A stretch of 64,000 nt of DNA from Rhizophlyctis rosea (taxonomy: Eukaryota > Chytridiomycota > Chytridiomycetes > Rhizophlyctidales > Rhizophlyctidaceae), in assembly GCA_027596075.1 (NCBI GenBank), contig JADGJC010000014.1, positions 62,001-126,000 on the forward strand, read 5' to 3'. The notes beneath the pieces are model-generated. The model was given only the letters and a program-made list of their open reading frames with translations. It had not been told where the DNA came from and ran no database searches. Both the position numbers and the translations under genes were made by a program. This document shows positions 1-9,825 of the stretch, piece by piece. Positions within the stretch are counted from its first letter, which is position 1; every line of letters begins with the position of its first letter.

Positions 1-528
1 GTCCCAACTTTCGAAATTCGTGGAGTGCCATTCAACTCTAAATTCACATCATAAGATCATAGTCTAGACCACTCCTTCCAGCATTTGCTACATTTCTCGT
101 TGCTTTTTTTTGTCAATGAGGATGCTGATAAGGCAAGCACGACCATTGCATGAAGCAGGTTCCTTGCTCATATGCAAGGTCGGGATAATGTTGTCATCCC
201 ACCCATAAGTGTGATTGATGTCTAGGCTCCAGTGGATGAAGACTTTGAGATCATCTATGGAAGCCCACACTCTGAGGCCCTGTTAGTAAACAATGTGGCA
301 CGTGCCGCCCACTCTCCAACTCAGTGTAAACACCCGATGCAGGTTGTTGTTTAGGCTGAATCGTTTCCTATCATAATGAAAGTCCTACATTTCCTGAAGG
401 ACTATCTGTATACCGCAGTGCTGCTTCCCATTGCTAGCGTCGGTGCTATGTCTAAAACCCTATCTATCCGTCGCACTATGTACATATACTTCCTAACGTC
501 CGGATTACAGACAAAAAACATATCTATA
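1..528. other. Left-edge non-coding stretch
   Basis: I see no supported gene here. Short open frames on both strands have no recognisable family pattern, no convincing start context and no splice-compatible extension. It is probably the 3' flank of the T1/BTB gene that ends at 529, plus sequence belonging to whatever lies off the left edge. Confidence 0.5.
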
Positions 529-1776
529 TTACAGCCAAGCACTCGTGGGCGGTTTGACCGTCATTTCCCATCCATACATCCCCGCACTCGCCACATGCCT
601 CAAAGGCGCCAATGCTCTTTTAATGAATGGATCTGCATCAGCCTCCGTTAACAACACGTGGAAGAAACCCATCTGCAACGCCGGGGTTGGTTGCGGCAAT
701 GTCTTGATTTCGGGTGGGGGGATGCCGATGGTTGAGTTGAAACTGCCTGACGTGGAGGTAGTATGCGACACCGCAATACCTCGAAATTCTGTGTAATCGT
801 CACGGTGGGCCATGCCGACCATTGGAGGGTTGGTGGCGATAGCTCGGGCGAGGTCGGACCAGAATGTCCGGTCGGTTGAGTCTTGGAGGAGGATATCGGG
901 GACGGAGGAGAAGGCGCACCAAGGGGAGAAGAAGACGGTGAATGTGGGGAGGCGGGCACGGGTTGCGCGGCGGAGGATTGGTGCGAAGCGGTGAAGGATG
1001 GTGCGGGCTTGCGCGGAGGAACTTTGACGGGGTATGGATAGGCTGAACAGGGACGTTGAGGAGGGATGGTGGAAGGGAAGGGAAGAGTTTGCGGATGCGT
1101 TTGGTGTGTTCGTTTCGTGCCAGCTCTCAGCAAATTCCAGAGTGATGGGTGACCCGCCATCAGTCGGAACGGTATCGTTGTTGGATGTGGGTTGCAGGGA
1201 AATGGGTCCGATATGGTAGAAAGCAAGTTCTCTATCCATCACGCTGCGGGGTGTGTTGGCGGGTATGACAAGGACGCCTGTCCGGTAAAGGTCAAGAATA
1301 GGCGCAAAGTATGTTGGATTACGGTCAATGAAAATGTGTTCCCCATTGGGAGGATGCTCAGCATCGTGCAGGGAGAGGGAGGAAACCATGTCGGAGTCGG
1401 AGTCGGAGTCACTCGGACGGCGATGCGGGAGGAGACCAAAGAGTTTGCCGAGGTATGAATATGGTCTCTTTGCGAGTGTTCCGCGGGTTGTCTCAAAACG
1501 CGTCCCTCCCACATTTATTATCACGCGAGCAGATGTTTGTGGGTGATAAGAGTCGTTTTGGCCATTTGCCAGCCCTCCAATGACAGGGAGAGACTCCGTT
1601 CGTTGTGGGGCGTAGAGAGGCGGTCCCGAGGGGCGACGTGGGGAAGGGCCGCGAATTGACCGGTCACGTCGGTCCAGCACTTGACCGTATACATCAGACG
1701 CACTTGAAGAGCGAGGAGGCATTGTGGTAGCACTGCGAACAAGTGGAACGTCGTCCGATATCGTGGAGGATGTCAT
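529..1776 (-). CDS. T1/BTB (KCTD-type) domain protein
   Basis: Single-exon gene of 415 residues if it starts at the ATG at 1776. The open frame runs upstream to 1977, but that part encodes a Leu run and looks like 5' leader. Residues about 85-185 form a potassium-channel tetramerisation (T1) BTB fold: it opens with VIINVGGTRFET, the signature of the family, and later has the FIDRNPTYFAPILDLYRTG block. A Ser/Asp run (SDSDSDSD) sits in a loop of the domain. No ion-channel membrane segments follow, so it is a KCTD-like soluble protein rather than a channel. Such proteins are commonly adaptors for Cullin-3 ubiquitin ligases; that role is inference. The C-terminal ~230 residues (Ser/Pro/Thr-rich, then a compact region ending in a Trp-containing segment) are not recognised. 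Confidence 0.75.
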   Translation of the reverse strand: MTSSTISDDVPLVRSATTMPPRSSSASDVYGQVLDRRDRSIRGPSPRRPSGPPLYAPQRTESLPVIGGLANGQNDSYHPQTSARVIINVGGTRFETTRGTLAKRPYSYLGKLFGLLPHRRPSDSDSDSDMVSSLSLHDAEHPPNGEHIFIDRNPTYFAPILDLYRTGVLVIPANTPRSVMDRELAFYHIGPISLQPTSNNDTVPTDGGSPITLEFAESWHETNTPNASANSSLPFHHPSSTSLFSLSIPRQSSSAQARTILHRFAPILRRATRARLPTFTVFFSPWCAFSSVPDILLQDSTDRTFWSDLARAIATNPPMVGMAHRDDYTEFRGIAVSHTTSTSGSFNSTIGIPPPEIKTLPQPTPALQMGFFHVLLTEADADPFIKRALAPLRHVASAGMYGWEMTVKPPTSAWL

Positions 1777-2249
1777 GGTTCTCGATTGTGGAAGGAGAAG
1801 AAGAAGCAACAGCAACCCACCCTTTTGTTTACTAGCATAATGAGCCTGAGCCATCCGAGGCAGGCAAGTTTGCTTGGGCGTGTGCATGAAGGTGGCAGGG
1901 GTGGCTTGCGTTCTCGTTCCACAAGACGCGAGGGCCCAGACAGACGGTCTTCCGGCTCTTGGCTCCAGCGATTGCACATGAAGCCAGATGATTCGACACT
2001 ATTAGATAAAACTTATGGTGATCCAATCAACAGCAAGCAGAAGCTCATATCCCTAGATTCCCTAACAAGCTCATCAGATAAATTTCCGAAGCAAGACGTG
2101 GCTGCCTCTCACAATATCTCTAATCTCACACAAGAAGACGCAAAAAATACATCTAAAATACAACAGTACAACATTCATATCATTACAGATGCACTAATTC
2201 TACCCACCATAGTAACCTCATTAGAGAATCATAGACAAACAAACCCCCT

Positions 2250-4525
2250 TTAGCATTGATACTCTGCAATGAATTCCACAGAGAAGCCCCCACCGCCTGC
2301 CTTGCGGTTGATCTTCCCAACACACCACGTCCCCTTGATCCCAACATCGATATCCACCTCGTGCACTCCAGTGCTGTCATCCCTTACCATATTCACCACA
2401 TTCTTATCCGGTCCATAGACACACAACTCTATCGGCGGTTCGTTCTGGTGGCAGTGCGGTTTCGGTTTACGGGGGTCACGGATGTACGACGTTTCCTGAA
2501 CGGAGAATTTGACTCTCTGGTGACACGGCAATTGCTGGAATAGAGGGAATAATACGGCGAACATGTCGGTTTTATGTGGAGAGACCAGTTTTCGGAAGGG
2601 ATGAGATGATGATGTTGGGTTGCAGACGTGGAATTTGACGAGGAGGGAATGAGATGTGAATGTGAAGAAGCCTTTTGCTTTGAGTTCTTGGGCTTGCTTT
2701 TCAAGCTGTCGCATGATCAACGTCAGAGCTGTACGCCCAATATTACACAACAACAAACTCATACACATACCTCCTCTTCGACAAACCCATAAACATCAAA
2801 CTCTCCCTCCTTCGCCCCCGGACACAAAGTCCTAACCTTTACCACCCTCCTTCTCAACTTCTCATCCCACTTGGGGAAAGTCAAAACCCCCACATTCTCC
2901 CTCATCCCTCCCTTCTGTTCCAAATCCCCGACCGAAAACTTCCCCTGCACACTAACAATCTCATCAGGTACTGCCACCACCGCATCAACCCACTCATCGT
3001 CCCTCTTGACTTCCACCAAAGCCGGGTGCGGACCACGAGGCTGTAACAGAATGGTTCCTTCACCAATAAAGAACCGTTGCCGGGCATAGGGGAGGGATGT
3101 GAAATCGTGTTCGGACAGTGCTGGGGAGAGGAATTGGTCCTTCTCCTCACGCGGGAAATGGGTGAATATGAACCGGTGCGGAGGAGTGAGGAAATAGTGT
3201 GGGTTGAAGAGGGCTTCGAAAGCACGTTGGTTGTTGATGATGCCTGTGCCCCATGTTGTGTCCATGAACCGCCATTCGCCTTGGATGAGCACTGAGAAGA
3301 GCAACCTAAAGATCAATACTGCTGTGTACCACATTCTTGAAGTACCAAGCCCCACCTGCATTCCAAGCATGTCCAGTCGGCTTGCCTTCATGTGTTCGAT
3401 CTATCGTCATGTCACCAGGTCGAGACCCATACCCTGCAAGTGCACCAAATTCACATATGAGCTCTGTGCCGATCGGCGTCCCACACCGCCCTCTCAACGC
3501 AAATCGCAAGCACCAACCTCTCCCATACCCAGGAACAACCTTAACCTCAATCCCGGCCACCACACACAACTCCGCAAACACAGCAGAATACCCCGCGCAC
3601 ACCGCCATTCGACTCTTCAACACTGACGGAACATCCTGTGGGCCATGTTGGCCTGTAAAGTATCCATTGGCGTTGTACTGGATGTTGGCTGCTATCCATG
3701 TGAAGAATGCGCGGACTTTTTGTAGATCGGATTGGCATGGTTTGATGAGGTAGTCGGCGAGGGCTTTGGTGGAGGTTGAGGCTTGTGGTGGGCAGGAGCG
3801 GGCATGGGCGTCGATGGATGTGAAGTCTGATTCTGGACGGTAGAGGTATTAGGGTGAGGATCAGGCTGCACAGGGAGTGCAGTTTCGGTGTATTCACTAC
3901 CTTTGAATTGCAATGGAGGTCCCTTGTATGTAGGATCCCGTGCCTCCAACGTCTGCCCCAGCTTTGAAAGTGCATCATCTTGGAACCCATGAATGACATT
4001 CTCCGCTAAGGGACTGAACGTGTCTTTCCCAGGCACGTATGCAACCCGATCCGGCGAAATGGGCGGTATTTCCATCTCATCCTTGTTTAACTTGACATGC
4101 ACAGATCCACCAGGCGTGCTGGGGATGTTCACTGGTGTACCACTCTGAGAAATAGTGGTTTTGGTTGAGGTTCTCGAGCTTCCATTGGGTTGGTTAACCT
4201 TCGTTTCGACTGTAGTAATGGTAGTCCCATCCGGACGCGTTTCAATGATGGTCTTGGTGACGGTGTTTACACCAGCAGCATCTGTTTCTGTGCGTGTTGT
4301 CGTGCGGATACTGCTTCCGGGAGGAGGGTTCTGCCCAGCTTTCACTCCTGCTGAAGACTGTTGCTGTTGAGGTGGTTTAGAGGAAGGGGCTTGGTCAATG
4401 GAGGTCCGTGAACGGTCAAGGGAGTTCCTGGAGTTTTGCCCCGGCTTCAGGAGGGTGGGAACACGAAGCGGCAGTTTGTCGGAAACGCCTTTCACGTCGT
4501 TTACAACCTTCTTGAGGAAACTCAT
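2250..4525 (-). CDS. KY-type transglutaminase-like protein
   Basis: Four exons: 4525-3901, 3832-3356, 3291-2771, 2705-2250 (introns of 68, 64 and 65 nt, all GT-AG, frames close). Predicted 692 residues. The first ~205 residues are low complexity (Pro/Gln/Thr/Ser, then repeated Thr-rich segments). From about residue 235 there is a transglutaminase-like core of the kyphoscoliosis-peptidase type. The catalytic triad can be read directly: Cys287 in MAVCAGYSAVF, His363 in GHAWNA, Asp378 in FMDTTWG. His is only restored in context when the intron at 3355-3292 is removed, which supports the model. A C-terminal all-beta region follows. In fungi such proteins (Cyk3 relatives) act in cytokinesis or as crosslinkers or pseudo-enzymes. 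No SH3 domain is visible, so this is not a Cyk3 orthologue. Activity is inferred from the intact triad. Confidence 0.8.
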
Positions 4526-5247
4526 CGTGCGTTAGCACACCGGTGAGAAGGGTGCAGATGAGAAATCTTGGGGGCAGGGAATCAGTAAATCGCGAGCCGT
4601 TTTGTACTTGTGTTCGGTCTGCAGAGACGGAGGCCTTGTTGCGTTATCGTCAACGGCCCAGAAGAGCCCCGAACGGAGAGGGGCTTTCTCCACGTTTGCG
4701 CAAAGTTCAAAACACAAGGCACGAAGGAGCAGGCTGCAGGAAAGGCCAAGTTGACCAAGTTGGCCCAGGTCTGCGGCAACGCGCCCTTTTGCAAAGCCCC
4801 CTGCTGCGGGCGGTTGAGCGCATTCAACCGTGATGAGGTAAATAAACAAACCCCTTTTTCGAAAAGCCGCACTTCTCTCCCACGTGCTTCCTCTCAATTT
4901 GAACGCTATCACCGTCCACCATGAAACAGTCTTCTCATTGTTCTCAATGACGGATGCCAAAACAAACTTCATCTCACCTCACCACCACCATAATGATCGG
5001 GTAAAATCAGAATTATTAAGTGCATAACTACAAATACAGTCGTGTCTTTACAAAACAAAAGGTTTGAAAAAAATTACACTAAAATGTAGAACTACAACAA
5101 AGTCCCAACATTTCCTGTTCTCTGCCTAAACTATCTGGTCTTTTCGATCTATCTGTCTCTCGATATGAACAAACAAAAACCCTATGCTAAAACGGTCCGT
5201 TCCCTCCCCACCGCACTATCACTTCCCGACTAAATAAGAGTCCCAGC
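4526..5247. other. Intergenic: promoter of KY-like gene and 3' flank of GT2 gene
   Basis: A 146-residue minus-strand open frame (4972-4532) and overlapping plus frames exist here. They show no family pattern and end against the start of the KY-like gene, so I treat them as chance frames in a GC-rich 5' leader (about 4600-4850). The 4990-5240 part is A/T-rich and fits the 3' region of the GT2 gene. Confidence 0.5.
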
Positions 5248-7327
5248 TTATTTCTTGATGACATCAAAGTCTGCGGGCGGGAAGATCAAGCCGTACATGA
5301 CCTGAGAGAAAGGATAGAGATCAGCAAATGTACTTGCTGATCAAAAGCAAAGTACTTGAATGCTTACCGCAAGACACTCAAGGATCGTCGCACAGATACT
5401 CAAAATGATCACTAGAGGAATCCTGAGGATCATGATGATCGGGTTGATGCCCTTATCCAAATCCTCGATAAAGATACCCAGCACATAAAGGTAGATAAAC
5501 GTAACGAACTGCACATCCTTCAAGAACCCAAACCACCGCGGCGTCCCAATAGGAATCAACGCCCCCGTAATCGTCGACGCAATCGTCCCGTACAAACACA
5601 AAACACCCAACGTCCAAAACGCGTTCCACAATTTCGGCAAAAACCCAGGCAACCGGCGGATACCGACATACCACCTACGGCGCTGCTTCAAGAATCCTAT
5701 GAGGTCCATCGGTGACTGTTCGCGGATCAACGCGGGCACCTTCCCGCACTTGTACCCCATTTCCCAGGCGTGTGTCGCAAACTGGTAGTCTTCCGTCAGC
5801 GATCCCAGATCCCATGTAACCGAATTTTCGACGAGGCCGTTGGTAAGGAGGAAGGATCCGTGGGCGCCAAAGACGGGGACTTTGAAGTAGGTGTATTGGA
5901 GGTGGAAACGGGCCAGGTCGTCGCCGACGCGGAGGGCGTCCGCGACGGTGAAGAACCAGTTCTTCCAGTAGCGGTATTGGTTGTAGAGGATGACGCCTTG
6001 GCCCCATCTGCATTCTTGCTCGTACCAGATGAATTCGAGGCATCGTTTGACGGATTCATCGTCGATGACGGACTCTTCGTCCAAGTGGAGGACCCAGTCG
6101 TGTTCGGTGAATCGCATGGTTTGACGGTACCATTCGAGGGCGCGTGCCTTGTATTTGGAGTTGGCGGTTTTGAACGTCTTTGGGCACGTGTAGCAGTTGA
6201 TATTCTCGAAGAAGTATGGTTCATCGGTCAAGACGTGGATACGAACTGCGGGGTGGAGGCGTTCCAAGTGCTTGTGTGCGTTCCAGGCACGGTAGACAGC
6301 CTGATGGGAACAAAAGCGTGAGAAAGGGTGTCAGGTGCAACCAATCGCTTACAAGTGTACCAACCTCACGGTTATCACCCTTTGTCACGGTGAGAATGTA
6401 AAGGTTGTCCACCCTGCGCTTAGGTCTGTCGGCATCGTACAGGAACTTTGGTGTCCGGAAGGGCATCACAAGACCGAGGAAACAAATGAGGGTGTATGGT
6501 AGGGGAAAGAGCCATCCTATAGTGAAAAAAGTGTAACTATTAGCTTGAGCACCAGTTGATAGGACCCGCGCAACGAAGATACTAACCCAACTTCCACCAA
6601 CAAGTGTAGTTCCATAGTACATCATCCACGTAGAATTGCGGTACGAAGAACGACCACAAGAAGATACCCCCAACCAAAATGATAATGTGGATGATCCACA
6701 TCTCCGATAGCAAACCCATAATCATCTTTGTCTTTCCTAAATTTGTCCGCACACCGTCCTCATCCTGCAATGCGTAACTCAACCCCTGCCCTGGAACGTT
6801 GGTGACGGTTGGTCCCGCGTCCACATCCTTCTTCATCCCATCGCCATCCGCGTAAACGGTTTCCACCGGTGCCCCACCCCGATACGCCGGCCCAGCCCGT
6901 GCTTCCGGACCAGACTCGTAAGCGGTCGAGTGGGACGACTCTGATGCGGTGTCGTCAAAGTATGAATCCCGAGACATTCTGAAGTTCCCTGCGGTTGAGG
7001 TCGAGGGGCGTGTATATGCCGTATGAGGTTGTGTAGGAGGGAGGTAATATCCGTCTTTGGCGGCCAATGTCTGAGCGGTGGGGGAAGGAGAGGGTTGGAG
7101 TTCGATTTCGGTTTCGGGTGCTGTTTGTTGTCAAAATGGGGTGTCGTTAGAATCAGACGTAAACACACCGATTGTAAACAAACCGAGCCATCATATGGCG
7201 GGTTATTGAAAACAGCTAACGGCAATCACAATCATTGGTGCATACCTGGAGGTATAGAAGAGCCTGCCTTTGGCAGCGGCTCCCAGGATCGTTTGTTCAC
7301 AGCCGTGGCTGAAGCGTTTTCCGCCAT
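5248..7327 (-). CDS. Egghead/BRE-3-like GT2 membrane glycosyltransferase
   Basis: Five exons: 7327-7246, 7120-6587, 6516-6365, 6300-5368, 5301-5248 (introns 125, 70, 64, 66 nt). Predicted 584 residues. The start at 7327 gives a short first exon that joins in frame to the long second one. A ~120-residue Ser/Thr/Pro N-terminal tail precedes two membrane segments (around MWIIHIIILVGGIFLW and LFPLPYTLICFLGLVM). The cytosolic GT-A domain carries LHLDEES (metal-binding Asp near residue 330), LTEDYQ (catalytic Asp near 427) and QRRRW (462-466). Three or more hydrophobic segments close the protein. The pattern D..LDEES/ED/QRRRW with a GQGVI block is that of the beta-mannosyltransferase egghead/BRE-3 group of glycosphingolipid synthesis rather than chitin or cellulose synthase. 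The acceptor in this organism is not known. Confidence 0.85.
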
Positions 7328-8768
7328 GTTTGCTGGCAGCTTATAAGTATTACGGAGTTCAGTACAGCGGCACTGGCAACACGACCTGCGCGGAGTTCAA
7401 GAAGATACAGTTGAAAGATCACAAAGGAAAAGGAGAGGAAACGACGTTAATAAAATCCCAAGAGAGAGTGAATCCTGCGGGTCTGAGAAGTTTGTGCGAC
7501 TTATGACATATGCTCGTTGAAGCACAAATTTTCGGGCAAGAAGAGCACAACGAGAAAGACCCCGACTTCCAGTCCCAACAGGTTGGCGCAAAAATGAAAA
7601 ACGCAGCAGCCCACGTACCCAGCGTTGCTGATACGTCAAGGATCGACAATGACGAGACGACGAAGCACTTTGTTCAATCAGCCGATCGTGTGTGTGAGCG
7701 TGCTATCGGAAGAGGGTCCTTTACACCAAGAGAGAACTGAAAAGTCAATCGAGGGGAAGGAACGACAACCTCTTGGGAGAGGATAAAATATTGAGCCAAT
7801 GACGTCGGCGATTATTTGAGGAGGAAGGAAAAGGAAAGGGGAAACATTGTGTGCCTTATCCAGGGATTTTTTGTATCCTGTGCGGCCCAGTCCATCGTCA
7901 AGTCTTGGCCTTTTGATGCGCTTTCACTGGATAAGTGACGAGTGTTGTACCGCGCCCATTGTATGGATCCTTGGGCCGTGCTATGAGTGGTTCTGTATGC
8001 ATGGCATAGACAATGACAACGAGGCTCATCGCTGCCATCACCGTGGGTTTGCTTTGTACGACTGTCAAACTGGCCTTGATGGCCCACCGTGTCATCATCA
8101 CGCCGCATTTGACTTGTTTTGACTCTCAATTGGAAAGGGTGTGGCGTCATAGCTACCAAGATATTCAGTAATATTCCACTTTGTACCCAAAATCGCACCA
8201 AAATGCTTGTTAGCCACTTAGCCTAAGTGTCCGAACTGTTCGGACTCGGCCCGGGAAAATGGGCTCCAATTTCCAGGCAGCCTCTCGCCGAGCAACATTC
8301 CACATTTGGATCAAGCAGATTTATAAAACGCCAAAGGAACAAGGTTAGACTCGATTTTCATGAAAGTCAAAACCACGATCTTTATCGAAAAAATCGCAAC
8401 TGCGGCTAGTGTGGTGGAGTCTGGACACATCGAAGAGCAAGCAGGGTCCGAGGACTGGCACCTGCCACCGCAAAGTTCGTATATGGAACCTGAGCGGATC
8501 CCGGTGATGACTTCTTGGCAGTTATTGTATTGCTGACAGTGAAGAAGGAATTTGGGTGGGAAGCTTGCTGGCCTTGATACTGTCCGCTTGTTTCGGACCA
8601 CATCGGCAGATTGTGGTGGAAGTCTGCACAGATTGATTCCTGGGTATGAATGGACGATACAAGACTACCTAGGTAGTTACTTCTATACATATATATACAT
8701 GCTTATGAGCAGTTCCACCTGCCCAGCGATCTGAAAGATTCAACCCTCTATCCCACACATTGGATCAC
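7328..8768. other. 1.4-kb intergenic region
   Basis: No supported gene. It contains the upstream region of the GT2 gene and the 3' flank of the DUF1877 gene, with A/T-rich runs (for example the TA repeat near 8686-8700). A minus-strand frame at 8601-8311 encodes several closely spaced Cys residues followed by a hydrophobic stretch, but it has no start signal or splice support. Confidence 0.45.
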
Positions 8769-9407
8769 TCAACCAAGATACAAAACCACCCCGTCCCCCT
8801 TCCCCTCCACCATTCCCAAAAACTCCCTCAACCCAACAAAATGATCCCAATAATACTTCCAAGCCCCCTCCCGATCCTGCAAAAACCTCTCATCATCAAC
8901 GGCTTCCTGCGCCATCACAGCCGGATCAAACCCCATCTTTAACTTCTCCTCATCCAATGTTTGCAAAAACGCCAGAAAGTTTGATATCTGAGCTGGCGAC
9001 AGAATGCGAGGAGGGCCGTAATACCCCAACAGGTCTGATTTGATCTTGGTGCCGCCGAAGAGGAGTGTGGCGGGGCGTTGAGAGCGGCGTTTTGCTGTTG
9101 GGAGTTGTTTGGCCGTGAAGGAGGTTTTCAGGTGGAGAACATCAGATAGGGGGGATTGACCATGGAATTGGGGGTTAGATCAATCAAACTTACTCTTATG
9201 CTCCGGCTCGCCCGTCAACAAGAAATGTATCGGATGCCATGACTTATCCATATCATGAGTTGTTGAGCGGTCCCTGTTTTCGTCTTCCCAATACTCGCGA
9301 TAATCTTTGTATGGTAGTTTCAAATAGGCATGAAGAGGAGAAGCGTCCTTCAAGAAGTCCTTAATTGAGGCGGCGGGGATTTGCTTGAGGAACAGTGATA
9401 TGCCCAT
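8769..9407 (-). CDS. DUF1877 (YfbM-type) family protein
   Basis: Two exons, 9407-9194 and 9094-8769, separated by a 99-nt GT-AG intron; 179 residues. The start MGISLFLKQI matches the typical beginning of DUF1877 proteins, so I chose it over an in-frame upstream start at 9557. Family landmarks visible in order are DMDKSWHPIHFLLTG, then LLGYYGPPRILSPAQI, then the FDPAVM helix, and a terminal GDGVVLYL strand. The length is close to the family norm of ~160-180. DUF1877 proteins are small alpha/beta proteins known mainly from bacteria; their molecular function is undefined. The intron interrupts the segment just after the LTGE motif and is removed cleanly, so the gene is established in a eukaryotic genome and not contamination. 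Confidence 0.85.
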
Positions 9408-9825
9408 TGTGAATTGCTCTGCTGGTGTTGAAGACGAGAAGACCTCGCAGGACCATTTCTGGGTTTTGAATTCGGCCGCAGTGGCCGCAAGACGGAGGAA
9501 CACGAACCAAAACACAGGCCGGACTGGTGGCACAGTCACGATGATTTGTGGTGTCATTCAATGACAGAATAACTTACGGACGGAATCGTTGGGATGTCAT
9601 AACACCTCGTCCAACATCAAAGCAGATATCAAACATTATCTAATTATGAAACAAAGCCAGCCTATCTAACAAAACAATAAAAAAAGCGGTCGCAAAACGC
9701 AACCCAACAACATCGGCGGCTAAAACGCTAAACAAAGCAACCTCCCCCACGCATCCCATCCCCATCCCGAAACTATGTATAACCTGCACTACGGCACTAC
9801 CTACTTTACATACCCCCACCCTCTA
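9408..9825. other. Short intergenic region
   Basis: The DUF1877 open frame extends upstream to 9557, but that part lacks family character. The remainder (9600-9825) is A/C-rich 3' flank of the PHO81-like gene. Nothing else was seen. Confidence 0.5.

Noticed and set aside
4532..4972. 146-residue minus-strand open frame upstream of the KY-like gene
   Set aside because: No family pattern, lies in a GC-rich leader, and overlapping frames on the other strand are equally long.
8311..8601. Cys-rich minus frame followed by a hydrophobic stretch
   Set aside because: The Cys spacing is suggestive, but there is no signal peptide, start context or exon partner.
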